Assembly: GCF_003182355.1 (NCBI RefSeq)
Contig: NZ_QGTW01000002.1
Span: 62,001 to 126,000 of the forward strand
DNA from: Cytobacillus oceanisediminis
Lineage (GTDB): Bacteria > Bacillota > Bacilli > Bacillales > Cytobacillaceae
Length of the DNA: 64,000 nt
Reading direction: 5' to 3'
A program made the position numbers and the translations under genes. Positions 43,603 through 52,210 of the stretch are shown in pieces. The notes beneath the pieces were generated by a model. The model was not told the origin of the DNA. It did no database searches and saw only the letters and a list, made by a program, of their open reading frames with translations. Numbering within the stretch: the first letter of the stretch is position 1; every line of letters begins with the position of its first letter.

Positions 43603-43634
43603 GAGTTTCACTCTATGATTCTGAGGTGCAAAGC

Positions 43635-44069
43635 ATGGCTGATTTTCGTTCCAGTGAGATCATCAATAAACCTGTACATGAGGTATTTAATTATATGGTT
43701 ACGATGGAAAATGCCCCTGAACTCATGCCATATGTCGTGAAAGTGGAAAAACAGACCGAAGGCGAGATTGGAAGAGGGACAAAATTTATTGAAACCCGTA
43801 TGGTCAGAGGGAAAAATATTAAAGCCGATGTTGAAATCATTGACTTTGAAAAGGATAAAACCTATACAACACGCAGCAATGCCAATGGATTAATTACGGA
43901 ATATAAATATGCTTTTTATGAAATAGAAGAAGGAACGCAGGTAGAGATGGAAGCAAACGTCAAAACAAGCGGCCTTGTAGCAAAATTAACAAAACGTTTT
44001 ATTGTGAACATTGTTAAACAGGAAGATGGAAGCCAGCTTCAGTATTTGAAGGAAATGCTGGAGAAGTAG
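43635..44069 (+). CDS. SRPBCC-family (START/CoxG-like) protein
   Basis: 144 residues. KPVHEVFNYMVTMENAPELMPYVV (start of the fold, read in parts), a central antiparallel sheet and a long C-terminal helix (VAKLTKRFIVNIV...LKEMLEK) fit the polyketide cyclase/dehydrase-like lipid-binding fold. Start ATG 43635 with GAGGTG upstream. Substrate unknown; monocistronic with a strong terminator. Confidence 0.8.
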   Translation: MADFRSSEIINKPVHEVFNYMVTMENAPELMPYVVKVEKQTEGEIGRGTKFIETRMVRGKNIKADVEIIDFEKDKTYTTRSNANGLITEYKYAFYEIEEGTQVEMEANVKTSGLVAKLTKRFIVNIVKQEDGSQLQYLKEMLEK

Positions 44070-44071
44070 TG

Positions 44072-44107
44072 CAGGGAGCCTTCCTGTGAGAAGGCTCCCT
44101 GTTTTTT
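44072..44107. terminator. Bidirectional terminator
   Basis: Perfect 12-bp stem CAGGGAGCCTTC / GAAGGCTCCCTG with six T; overlaps the end of the convergent amylopullulanase gene. Confidence 0.9.
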
Positions 44108-47100
44108 ACTTCTGCTTCTTTTCGTCCTGGACAAGAATGACGGTACCGCCGTCATTTCTGCCTGGCAATTTGACTTTAATTTGGTTGTTTTTGTCTACAT
44201 TGTATTTCTTGCCGCTATATTGGTCAATGACCTTGCTTCCGGCAGAAAATGGGACATTAATAGTTGCTTTTTTCTGTTCCAGCTTAGTGTTTAACCCGAC
44301 AACAGCGTGTGTGCCGCTGTAGGAGCGGTTAAAAAACAGGTATCCGTCAGCATCGCTGCCTGCTAGCTTTTCACGTGTCCCTTTTGAAAAGACATCAGAG
44401 TAATTTTTCCGGATGTTAAGAAGCTTCCGGTAATGCTCGTGCATGTCATTTCCAATTAAGGACCAGTCAAAGTCATAGCGGTTTTCATTGAATTCACCTT
44501 TATCCATATCGCCTGCATGCTTGCCTGAAAGGCCAATTTCTTCACCATAATAGATAACTGGCTGGCCCTTTGCCGTAATTTGGAGGGCAGAGGCAATTTT
44601 CATTTTACCCCAATCTTTGCCGGCACTTGTGATCAAAAAGCCATCTTCATCATGGCTGCTTAAAAATTGTCCAAGGGTAGCGGTATTTGTAAGCTTGCCA
44701 TTTCTGGCTTGTAATTTTTCCTCCGCTGCATCGATATGGCCATTAATGAAATCAGCCGCCGTATGCTTAAAGTCAAAATCCAGGATGGAATCCATTTCGC
44801 CGCTGTCCAGAAAGCCGCCATGTTCGTCTGCATAGCCTCCATAGTATTCCCCGATCATTTTAAAGTCGGGCTTGATTTCAGTTAGTGCATTTTTAAATGC
44901 TTTCCAGGTTGTGTGTTCTACATGCTTAACGGTATCAACGCGGAAGTAGTCGATCGTGTCTCCGCGGTTTGTTTTTGCTTTTTCAAGCCAGGCCGTCTGC
45001 CATTCAATAATTTGTCTGCGGACTGCTTCTTCCTCAGTCTTCAGGTCTGGCAAACCAGCAAGTTCGCCCCGGATCGTATCGGTTCCACCATCCCGGATCA
45101 TACCGGCAAAGCGCTCACGGTCAGCGTCAGTAGGGAAGTTAGGAATCCCTAGTCCAATGGATGGGTCATTTTCCTTCAGTCCGTATCCTGTATGATTAAG
45201 AACCACGTCCACCATCACTTTTATACCGCGGTCATGGGCTTTTTCCAACAGCTCCTGGAATGTCTGGATATCTCCAAGATGTTCATCCAATGTTGAGAAA
45301 TCCTTTGCCCAGTAGCCATGGTAGCCGTACTGGTTTCCATCCTTGTCATAGCGGAGATCCCAATTGATGTTATCTACGATTGGTGTAATCCAGATGGTGT
45401 TGATGCCTAAATCTTCAAGGTAATCGAGTTTTTCAATAACACCTCGGAAATCTCCTCCATGGTAAGTTTCAAGGTGGGAAGTGTCGTATTTTGCACCATT
45501 TGGATCATCATTGGAAGCATCTCCGTTGTTGAAGCGGTCTGTCAGCATAAAATAAATACGGGCCTCATCCCAATCAAAGTCATCTTTTTTGCCGTTAAAG
45601 GTACGGGTTGCTACTTCAATGGATGCTTCTCCTTCGTGCAGGTTTCCATATTCATCTACCACTGTGATCGGCAATTGCTTTTGGCCAGCCGTAACGGATT
45701 GGTCAATGGAAATGGTTTGTGCACTTAAAGCCGGATCAATGCTGACTTTGCTGCTTCCGCCGATTGCAGACAGGTCTGCATAAACCTCTTTTATGGCTAC
45801 TTCCGAATCGGAAAGAATCGTCTCAACTGATAAAACAGCATTTTCATTGTATGTTGCTTTCCACGGCTTAACTTCAGCTATGATTTCAGCTGATGGATTT
45901 TTGTAGGTGATAGATGATTTGCCATCAACGCTATTAAAGGGATCTGCAGCCTCGGAGGTTTCTCCATTTTTTGTAACAAGGAAGGAGTACTCGTATGTTC
46001 CTTCTTCCAATTGATCAATCGTTGTGAAGAAGCGTTCCTCCATAGGGGAGTACGTCATTTCATAAAGTTGTCCATCTAATTTTGCTTGCACTTTTTCAAT
46101 AGAATCCATGTCGCCCTGTTTGAATAGCTCTGGATCTCTATAATAGAGGGTGAGGCTTCCATTATTTAAAACAGGTCCGGTGATGGGAGGGACTTGATAG
46201 AATTCACCCTGGCCGCTAGTAACAACAACCTTGGTGTAGCTATCGTTTCCCGTTTTAATATAGCGGTCGGCGCCATATGGATCCTTTTGATTCCAGCCTG
46301 TGCCTTTGCGAATTACAAAGCCCATTTGCTCGGTTTGCTGGCCAATTTCAATCAAAGCAACAGCCCCTTTGTCAGTGACTTCAGTAAAATCAGCTTGTCC
46401 GTCATTTACACCAGTCTGCCAGGTCCAAATGTTCCAGCCTTCATAATCATGATCGTTTCTCACATAAGTAAACTCGATAAAACGGCGATTATCTTCTGTG
46501 CTGCTATTGTCAAAATCCTCTTTTGAGTAATAAACGGTTTCATCACCCTGTTCCAGCCATACTTCTACTTCGTTTTGGCCTTCAGGCATAGTGATGGTTC
46601 TAGTAACATCCTGTGTATCCCAGCTGCCAGGGCGGGGGATAACATTAATTTCATTTGAAGTAAATGTTAAAACTGCTTGCGCAAACCCTTCTGTTTGGCT
46701 AGTAAAAGGATAAGCACCGCCATCTTTCCCAGTTTCCCAAGCCCATAAATCCCAGTTCAATTGCTCTCCGTCGTTACGGTGGTAGTTAATAGTATAGGTA
46801 TTCATCTGAGCAGCGATTTGAAATTTGTGCTCAAGTGTATATCCATTGTATTCGCCAATAACGGTTACGCTTCCTGCTGCGGCAATATCAGAAATTATCA
46901 GCTGGTTATCTGTCAGCGTAATGCCTTCTGTTTCCTCTACTAAACTCCAGGCAGGCTGCACATCCTCGGTGGTGCCATCGCCATTTAGTAGGTTTGCAGA
47001 AAGATTGACTGTGCTGCCCTTTTCGATATCAACAGGCATCTCCGTCGTTAGCCCGCTTACAACCAATAGGCTATTGCCATTAGCAGTTCGGCTGTTTGCT

Positions 47101-47414
47101 GGATCGGTAATCCAATTGCTATCATCCAGAATAAATTTATACTCATAGACTCCAGGAGATAGATTGATAGTCTTTGACCAAATATTATTTTCTCCTTTGG
47201 TCATCTCTATAGCTTTATTTTTCCAGTCGGTAAAGCTTCCTGCGATACGGACCTGCTGAGCTTCACCCTGGTAGGAAAAAGCAGCACTATTTCCGTCTAC
47301 AACAGGGCTTTGGATCGTATTAGCAGAAGATAATTGCGGATTCATTCCTGTAAATAAGCTGAAAATCAAACTTAGCAGCATAATCCAGATGCCGGCTTTT
47401 CTTGCTTGTTTCAT
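44106..47414 (-). CDS. Secreted multidomain GH13 alpha-amylase/amylopullulanase
   Basis: 1102 residues. Signal peptide (residues 1-31), CBM48-like domain (about 45-120: VRIAGSFTDWK, PGVYEYKFILD), two CBM41/PUD-like starch-binding domains (INYHRNDGEQLNWDLWAW and FTYVRNDHDYEGWNIWTW), another Ig-like region, then the GH13 barrel (about 640-1010): VDVVLNHTG, YFRVDTVKHV (nucleophile Asp), MIGEYYGG (acid/base Glu) and FLSSHDEDG. It degrades starch, glycogen or pullulan outside the cell; products could be handled by MalL at 19.6 kb. Two LacI/cre-type operators lie upstream. Confidence 0.88.
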   Translation of the reverse strand: MKQARKAGIWIMLLSLIFSLFTGMNPQLSSANTIQSPVVDGNSAAFSYQGEAQQVRIAGSFTDWKNKAIEMTKGENNIWSKTINLSPGVYEYKFILDDSNWITDPANSRTANGNSLLVVSGLTTEMPVDIEKGSTVNLSANLLNGDGTTEDVQPAWSLVEETEGITLTDNQLIISDIAAAGSVTVIGEYNGYTLEHKFQIAAQMNTYTINYHRNDGEQLNWDLWAWETGKDGGAYPFTSQTEGFAQAVLTFTSNEINVIPRPGSWDTQDVTRTITMPEGQNEVEVWLEQGDETVYYSKEDFDNSSTEDNRRFIEFTYVRNDHDYEGWNIWTWQTGVNDGQADFTEVTDKGAVALIEIGQQTEQMGFVIRKGTGWNQKDPYGADRYIKTGNDSYTKVVVTSGQGEFYQVPPITGPVLNNGSLTLYYRDPELFKQGDMDSIEKVQAKLDGQLYEMTYSPMEERFFTTIDQLEEGTYEYSFLVTKNGETSEAADPFNSVDGKSSITYKNPSAEIIAEVKPWKATYNENAVLSVETILSDSEVAIKEVYADLSAIGGSSKVSIDPALSAQTISIDQSVTAGQKQLPITVVDEYGNLHEGEASIEVATRTFNGKKDDFDWDEARIYFMLTDRFNNGDASNDDPNGAKYDTSHLETYHGGDFRGVIEKLDYLEDLGINTIWITPIVDNINWDLRYDKDGNQYGYHGYWAKDFSTLDEHLGDIQTFQELLEKAHDRGIKVMVDVVLNHTGYGLKENDPSIGLGIPNFPTDADRERFAGMIRDGGTDTIRGELAGLPDLKTEEEAVRRQIIEWQTAWLEKAKTNRGDTIDYFRVDTVKHVEHTTWKAFKNALTEIKPDFKMIGEYYGGYADEHGGFLDSGEMDSILDFDFKHTAADFINGHIDAAEEKLQARNGKLTNTATLGQFLSSHDEDGFLITSAGKDWGKMKIASALQITAKGQPVIYYGEEIGLSGKHAGDMDKGEFNENRYDFDWSLIGNDMHEHYRKLLNIRKNYSDVFSKGTREKLAGSDADGYLFFNRSYSGTHAVVGLNTKLEQKKATINVPFSAGSKVIDQYSGKKYNVDKNNQIKVKLPGRNDGGTVILVQDEKKQK

Positions 47415-47456
47415 GAATTTCCCTCCTTATTAGATTGGATTGCGAGTATTGGGAAG

Positions 47457-47470
47457 TGCAATCGTTTGCA
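47457..47470. promoter_or_regulatory. LacI/cre-type operator
   Basis: TGCAATCGTTTGCA, palindromic arms TGCAA / TTGCA, about 43 nt upstream of the amylopullulanase start. Confidence 0.6.
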
Positions 47471-47483
47471 CAAAAAGATGAAA

Positions 47484-47497
47484 TGAAAACGCTTGCA
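47484..47497. promoter_or_regulatory. cre-type operator
   Basis: TGAAAACGCTTGCA, one mismatch to TGWNANCGNTNWCA. A pair with the site 27 nt away implies sugar and catabolite control. Confidence 0.6.
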
Positions 47498-47576
47498 CCA
47501 CTCTTAAGGAGATTTTATCACCATTGCGTGAAAAGCTCATGGGTGAAAAGTAGGATAGGGTTAGAAAAAAAAGTGG

Positions 47577-47609
47577 AAAAAAGCCGCCCTGACATCAGAG
47601 GCGGCCTTG
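47577..47609 (-). terminator. Terminator of yojF-bshB2
   Basis: Minus strand GGCCGCC / GGGCGGC stem followed by six T. Confidence 0.75.
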
Positions 47610-47617
47610 TTTATATA

Positions 47618-48283
47618 TTAGAATTTGTAGGTCCAGAAACGTTCTTTATAGATTCTTGCCATCACTTCGGGATCCTGGTTTTTAAGGCTTTCTTCCATAT
47701 TTGCCGCCATGAGCTGGGTCTGGGAAGTATGTGCCTTGATGGCAGCAATTTTCCGGTCTGCCACAGCACTGACGTCGTTTACAACATCAGCCTGGCCAAT
47801 TTCTTCTTCACAGTTATTGGAGAATGCCACACAGTGAACTTTTGGACGCTTGTCTGCAAGCAGTTCCTTGACTGCTCTGATAACAGCAGCACCTGTTGCA
47901 TCATGGTCGGGATGCACGGCATATCCCGGATAAAACGTGATGATAAGGGAAGGGCTGACTTCGCCTATTATGGCTCCGAGCCTGTTTGCCAGCAATTCCT
48001 CGTCTTCAAATTCTACGGTTTTATCACGATAGCCAAGCATTCTTAAATCCTGAATGCCCAGCACATTCGCTGCAGCCTCCAGCTCTTTTCTGCGAATCTT
48101 CGGCAATGTTTCCCTGTTGGCGAAAGGGGGATTTCCCATATTGCGTCCCATTTCTCCCAGTGTCAGGCAGGCATAGGTAACAGGCGTCCCGTTTTCAATA
48201 TGTAAGGAGATGGTTCCTGAAACCCCAAATGCTTCATCATCCGGATGAGGGAAGAAAACGAGTACATGTCTTTCCTTTTCCAT
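47618..48283 (-). CDS. bshB2: Bacillithiol biosynthesis deacetylase BshB2
   Basis: 221 residues, LmbE/PIG-L fold. Zinc motif HPDDEAFG (residues 12-19) and third ligand in AVHPDHDATG (about 121-130). It removes acetyl from GlcNAc-malate in bacillithiol synthesis (YojG of B. subtilis). The yojF gene lies upstream in the same direction, as in B. subtilis. Confidence 0.92.
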   Translation of the reverse strand: MEKERHVLVFFPHPDDEAFGVSGTISLHIENGTPVTYACLTLGEMGRNMGNPPFANRETLPKIRRKELEAAANVLGIQDLRMLGYRDKTVEFEDEELLANRLGAIIGEVSPSLIITFYPGYAVHPDHDATGAAVIRAVKELLADKRPKVHCVAFSNNCEEEIGQADVVNDVSAVADRKIAAIKAHTSQTQLMAANMEESLKNQDPEVMARIYKERFWTYKF

Positions 48284-48321
48284 TTCGGTATGCTCCTTTC
48301 AATTTGTTTAATTGTTCTCTA

Positions 48322-48381
48322 TGTCTAGCAGAAGCGTCTAAAAGCCATAGTCGTCCCTTGGAAAGGTGCTTCCGCTTTTCT
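48322..48381. repeat. Short form of intergenic repeat family 2
   Basis: TGTCTAGCAGAAGCGTCT ... GGAAAGGTGCTTCCGCTTTTCT has the same two ends (tGTCTAGC and CGCTTTTCT) as the longer element at 51968-52197, with the middle missing. It sits between yojF and bshB2. Confidence 0.5.
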
Positions 48382-48727
48382 ATTCAAATGGCGTTTCACT
48401 GATCTGCAGCGCAACCGCAAGTTTGCCGCTGAAATCGTGGCCAGCTAAAAGGAGCCTTTCTTTTTCATCCACTTCAAAATGCGTGATGCCTTCAGCATAG
48501 ACCCAGCCAAAATTCATTTTCAATCCAACTCTAAAAGGTCCGTTTCCAGTGATTTTGCCATGTTCATAGATCAAGTTGGCATTGCGGATATACGCTCCCG
48601 AGGAAAAGAAGCTTTCATCAAAGTGGGAAGCATACGCCCCATTCGTTGTTTCCAAATGAATATATACCTCTTTATTGGCTAAGCGGTCGATTGCTTTTTG
48701 TACCGTCTTTTTAACTGCCGGTTCCAT
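48380..48727 (-). CDS. yojF: YojF family protein (DUF1806)
   Basis: 115 residues, compact alpha/beta protein with VYIHLETTNGAYASH and GPFRVGLKMNFGWVYAEGITHF. It occurs with bshB2 in Bacillus and is probably linked to bacillithiol or carbohydrate metabolism, without known activity. ATG 48727 follows GGGGG at about 11 nt; an upstream in-frame TTG is less likely. Confidence 0.8.
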   Translation of the reverse strand: MEPAVKKTVQKAIDRLANKEVYIHLETTNGAYASHFDESFFSSGAYIRNANLIYEHGKITGNGPFRVGLKMNFGWVYAEGITHFEVDEKERLLLAGHDFSGKLAVALQISETPFE

Positions 48728-48748
48728 TATCCATAATCCCCCTTCCAA

Positions 48749-49029
48749 TTTATCTCTTCATGTATAAGTTATGTGGTTTACTATCTTTTCAGCCTGAAAA
48801 TGGCAGATTGTATTTTTATCTTACTAAAAAAAGAGACGAAAAGCGAAAAAGTGAGCTTAAAGGGAGGGGGGATATTATGAAAATGCAGCTAGCGAGAGGA
48901 GAATGCTAAGGAATAGAGAGTTTTTATATCGGGAAGATGATATAACCGCGAAAAAATCGATATAACCGCCAAATTCTCATATATCCGCGAACCACTATTG
49001 CCGCCGAATTATTTCAACCATTTTCCCAC
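48749..49029. other. Intergenic region with mini-frame and periodic array C
   Basis: A very strong ribosome binding site (GGGAGGGGGG) precedes ATG 48877, but the frame has only ten codons (MKMQLARGEC, stop at 48907); it is probably a remnant. Array C follows: cores (TATA)aCCGCgAA start at 48946, 48966, 48985 and about 49003, period 19-20 nt, with a fainter unit near 48930. Confidence 0.5.
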
Positions 49030-49058
49030 AAAAAAAACAGAGCCTCAGGGACTCTGTT
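49030..49058 (-). terminator. Terminator of pdxK
   Basis: Minus strand AACAGAG...CTCTGTT stem, eight T. Confidence 0.8.
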
Positions 49059-49066
49059 ACAAATTA

Positions 49067-49900
49067 TTATTCTTGTTCGGATTCGAGGCGGCCTCTACCG
49101 TATTTACGGTATGCACCAGGCATAGTAGGGCCGACATATTCGTTTAATTGGAAACCATGATTGATGGCTGCTGTGATGAAATCCTTGGCTGTTTGGACAG
49201 CTTCTTTTACAGGTTTGCCTTTTGCAAGTTCAGCTGTGATGGCTGAAGAATATGTGCAGCCTGCGCCATGTGTATAGGTAGTTTCAACGCGCTCGCTTTC
49301 GTATAGAGTGAACTCTTGTCCATCATATAGAAGATCAGCGGCTTTTTCGTGTTTTAGTTTGCTGCCGCCTTTGATAAGTACATACTTGGCGCCAAGCTCA
49401 TGGATTTTAATTGCTGCTTCCTTCATGTCCTCAACAGTTCGGATCGGACCTGTTTTGGCAAGCTGCCAGGCTTCAAATAGGTTAGGCGTTACAACAGTGG
49501 CAAGCGGAACAAGCAGATCTCTTAATGCTTCATTCAATTCAGGGTGGATAGGTTCGTCTTCGCCCTTGCAAACCATTACCGGGTCAATGACTACGCGATC
49601 CAAATTATTTTCTTTGATTGTTTTTGCTGCAATTTTAATAACTTCTTCTGAACCAAGCATGCCAGTTTTCATGGCATCAATTCCGACTGATAAAATCGTT
49701 TCAAGCTGTGTTTCCAATGTTTCATTGGCAATTGGGAACACATTATGGCTCCAGTTGTTTTTAGGGTCCATTGTCACGATCGTTGTCAATGCTGTCATTC
49801 CATAAACGCCAAGCTCCTGGAATGTTTTAAGGTCAGCCTGGATGCCAGCACCGCCGCTTGTATCAGAACCTGCAATTGTTAAAACTTTTTTCATGGTCAT
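49067..49900 (-). CDS. pdxK: Pyridoxine/pyridoxal kinase of the ThiD-like group
   Basis: 277 residues, ribokinase fold. IAGSDTSGGAGIQADLKTF (residues 7-25), DPVMVCKG (about 106-113), and the anion-hole motif THGAGCTYSSA (about 210-220; catalytic residue region). Close in sequence to B. subtilis PdxK (YwdB), which phosphorylates pyridoxal despite ThiD-like ancestry. Position upstream of the ung-ywdI-ywdK block is conserved. Start ATG 49900, GGAGG ten nt upstream. Confidence 0.9.
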   Translation of the reverse strand: MTMKKVLTIAGSDTSGGAGIQADLKTFQELGVYGMTALTTIVTMDPKNNWSHNVFPIANETLETQLETILSVGIDAMKTGMLGSEEVIKIAAKTIKENNLDRVVIDPVMVCKGEDEPIHPELNEALRDLLVPLATVVTPNLFEAWQLAKTGPIRTVEDMKEAAIKIHELGAKYVLIKGGSKLKHEKAADLLYDGQEFTLYESERVETTYTHGAGCTYSSAITAELAKGKPVKEAVQTAKDFITAAINHGFQLNEYVGPTMPGAYRKYGRGRLESEQE

Positions 49901-49906
49901 GTGCAA

Positions 49907-50490
49907 AATTCCTCCTTGAAGTTCTGCTGGATATGTTTTTCTAATTATAACAATAATTGCAAAAGGTAAAAACTAAAAGGGCTGCAGAGGTTATTTCACA
50001 GGGAGAGAGAGTTGGGTTGTGAAGATCGTATGGGGGAGGGTTCCCTCGTTGTTTTATAGAAAGAGAAAAATTTATCCGCATTTAAAGCAGGTCTATCCGC
50101 AAATAAAGATTTTCAACTGGCAGAATGCCTTTTTAAATAGTTTGGAAATGAGTGCAATGAGAGTACTTTGTCTTAAAAACAGAGAAACCGGCTCCTATTC
50201 ACCCAGAGCCGGTTTCTCCGCAGACAATCTGCAAAGGCAAATGTTAGTTTTTTCAGGAGACGGTAAATTTATACCCGATTCCTCTGACTGTCAGTTCTTC
50301 CAGGCCGAATGGCTTGCCCGCCTAATCGTCAGCTCCCAGCTTTAGTCCCTCTGGTCCGGTCTTGTTTTCCGATTGGCTGATAAAAGCCGGCGGACCTTTA
50401 TGGAAGAAACATAACGGAATAGATGGTAAAATAAAACGATAAGGATAGAATGGTTAAGTAGGGAGCCAGGGGCTTCATAACGGTAAAGTC
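49907..50490. other. Intergenic region before mobA
   Basis: No gene that I trust. It has two TATCCGCA units 21 nt apart (50074 and 50095), like the periodic arrays elsewhere, and a perfect 11-bp hairpin GAAACCGGCTC / GAGCCGGTTTC at 50184-50216 without a proper T-run. A 108-codon frame spans it but has no family resemblance and runs through the repeat and hairpin. Confidence 0.5.
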
Positions 50491-50501
50491 AGGTGAGGAC
50501 G

Positions 50502-51113
50502 ATGAGTATAACGGGTATTATCTTAGCGGGAGGGCATTCAAGCCGGATGGGTGAGAACAAAGCCCTTTTACAAATAGGCGGCAAAACGGTAATTGAACGC
50601 ATAGCAAACCAATTGGCTTCTATGTCATCTGAAATGATTATCGTGGCCAACAACCAGGAAGAGTACCAATTCCTTGGGATTCCCATGGTCAGTGACCAAT
50701 GGAAAGAAAAGGGACCGCTTGCAGGAATACATGCAGGCTTGACCGCATCCAATACGCTAAAGAACCTGATTGTTGCCTGTGATATGCCATTTATATCCGC
50801 GGAGCTTGGAAAAATTCTTCTCAAAAAACTGGATACCCATCAGGCAGCGGTGCCTGAAATCGAAGGCCGTCTTCATCCCCTTTATGCAGCTTACCGAAAG
50901 GATACGAAGGAAGCAGCAGAGCAAGCTTTGAGGGACAACAGGCTGAGGATCCGCGGATTTTTGCATGATATTAATGCTTCAATTATGAAGGGTGAAGAAC
51001 TTAAGAGGATGGGATTTTTATATGAACAAGCCCATTTCTTTAATATGAATCGCCCGGATGAGTACCAAATGGCACTAAAAATGGCAGCTGAAAAGGGCAA
51101 ACACCCTAAATAA
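50502..51113 (+). CDS. mobA: Molybdenum cofactor guanylyltransferase MobA
   Basis: 203 residues. GTP-binding signature LAGGHSSRMGENKALL (about 8-23), PLAGIHAGL and ACDMPFI (about 90-97, metal-binding Asp). It attaches GMP to molybdopterin. First of a Moco gene group. ATG 50502 with AGGTGAGG close upstream; a GTG three codons earlier is also possible. Confidence 0.92.
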   Translation: MSITGIILAGGHSSRMGENKALLQIGGKTVIERIANQLASMSSEMIIVANNQEEYQFLGIPMVSDQWKEKGPLAGIHAGLTASNTLKNLIVACDMPFISAELGKILLKKLDTHQAAVPEIEGRLHPLYAAYRKDTKEAAEQALRDNRLRIRGFLHDINASIMKGEELKRMGFLYEQAHFFNMNRPDEYQMALKMAAEKGKHPK

Positions 51114-51239
51114 AATATTTCCAAAAAATTGATGGCAGTCATTTCATTTCCGGCAGGGTATATGTCAAAATGGAAAAAAAGCCGATTTAAGATCAATTAG
51201 GCCAAAAGAGGCTTTCCTATAGAATAATGAGGTGATCCA

Positions 51240-51704
51240 ATGAATTTTGAGATTTCAAAAGAGCCGATTGATATCCAAAGTGTTATAGATAAAGTTGTGC
51301 AGCGGGAGGCGGGGGCAATTACAACCTTTATAGGAACCGTCCGAGAGCTTACACATGGCAAAAAAACGCTTTACTTAATTTATGAGGCGTATGAAGCGAT
51401 GGCGGTCAAAAAGCTTGAGCAAATCGGAAAAGAAATTAAAGAACGCTGGGATGGGGCAGAAGTGGCTATCACACACCGTACAGGCAAGCTGGACATTACG
51501 GATGTCGCGGTTGTAATAGCAGTATCTACTCCCCATCGTGCGGATGCCTATGAAGCAAACCGATATGCTATTGAGAGAATCAAAGAGATTGTGCCGATTT
51601 GGAAAAAGGAACATTGGGAAGACGGAGAAGAGTGGATTGGAAATCAGCTTGAAACAGTAGCATATCCAGAAGGGAAACCGGAGGCGAAGGATTTAAATGA
51701 ATAA
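51240..51704 (+). CDS. moaE: Molybdopterin synthase large subunit MoaE
   Basis: 154 residues. GAITTFIGTVRE (about 22-33), HRTGKLDI, and IPIWKKEHWEDG with the catalytic lysine near residue 121. It converts precursor Z to molybdopterin with MoaD. The ATG has AGGTGA. Overlaps moaD by 8 nt. Confidence 0.95.
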   Translation: MNFEISKEPIDIQSVIDKVVQREAGAITTFIGTVRELTHGKKTLYLIYEAYEAMAVKKLEQIGKEIKERWDGAEVAITHRTGKLDITDVAVVIAVSTPHRADAYEANRYAIERIKEIVPIWKKEHWEDGEEWIGNQLETVAYPEGKPEAKDLNE

Positions 51705-51927
51705 AATTATGTTTTTTGCCCATTTACGGGATCATGTTGGCGAAGAGTCAGTGACCAAGGATGCAAGCGGCAAAACGATTGCAGAACTGAAGCAATTGCT
51801 GTCGGAAGAGTACGGGTTGAAACTGGACACGGTCATGGCAGCAGTGAATGAAGAATTTGCTTCAGATGATGAAGTGATCCAGGACGGAGATACGGTCGCA
51901 TTTATACCTCCTGTAAGCGGAGGGTGA
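51697..51927 (+). CDS. moaD: Molybdopterin synthase sulfur carrier MoaD
   Basis: 76 residues, ubiquitin-like fold ending in the required GG (PPVSGG). Overlaps the 3' end of moaE, so translation is coupled. Its C-terminus is adenylated by the MoeB-type enzyme encoded at 52211. Confidence 0.95.
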   Translation: MNKIMFFAHLRDHVGEESVTKDASGKTIAELKQLLSEEYGLKLDTVMAAVNEEFASDDEVIQDGDTVAFIPPVSGG

Positions 51928-51967
51928 TATTCCCATTAAAATAAATCAGAAAAGCAAATCAGATAAT

Positions 51968-52197
51968 TGTCTAGCTTCAGGCGCCATCAGCTCAAGGTCA
52001 TAAGCCAATCCCTTTCAGAAGGAAAGATCACCTTCTTACAGGGCCTGTCTTATGCTGGAAGCCCGCGGGACAGGAAAGGCTTCGTCAGCATAATCATCGC
52101 ACGGCCAAAAGTGATAACTTTTGGGAGCTGCAGGTCAGGCAGACGTTGCCACACAGGACGCGGCGACTTTAGTCTGCGGGCGCCTTACGCTTTTCTA
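51968..52197. repeat. Intergenic repeat family 2 (long form, copy 1)
   Basis: Starts TGTCTAGCTTCAGGCGCC and ends GGCGCCTTACGCTTTTCT (inverted GGCGCC at both ends). The middle shares CTTTCAGAAGGAAA, CACCTTCTTACAGG, TGTCTTATGC and CAGACGTTGCCACA with the inverted copy at 61911-62173. No coding frame. It separates moaD from moeB. Confidence 0.75.
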
Positions 52198-52210
52198 AGG
52201 AGGTGCAGCC

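Noticed and set aside
50019-50345. 108-residue frame before mobA
   Set aside because: No family resemblance, no convincing ribosome binding site, and it runs through a hairpin and periodic units.
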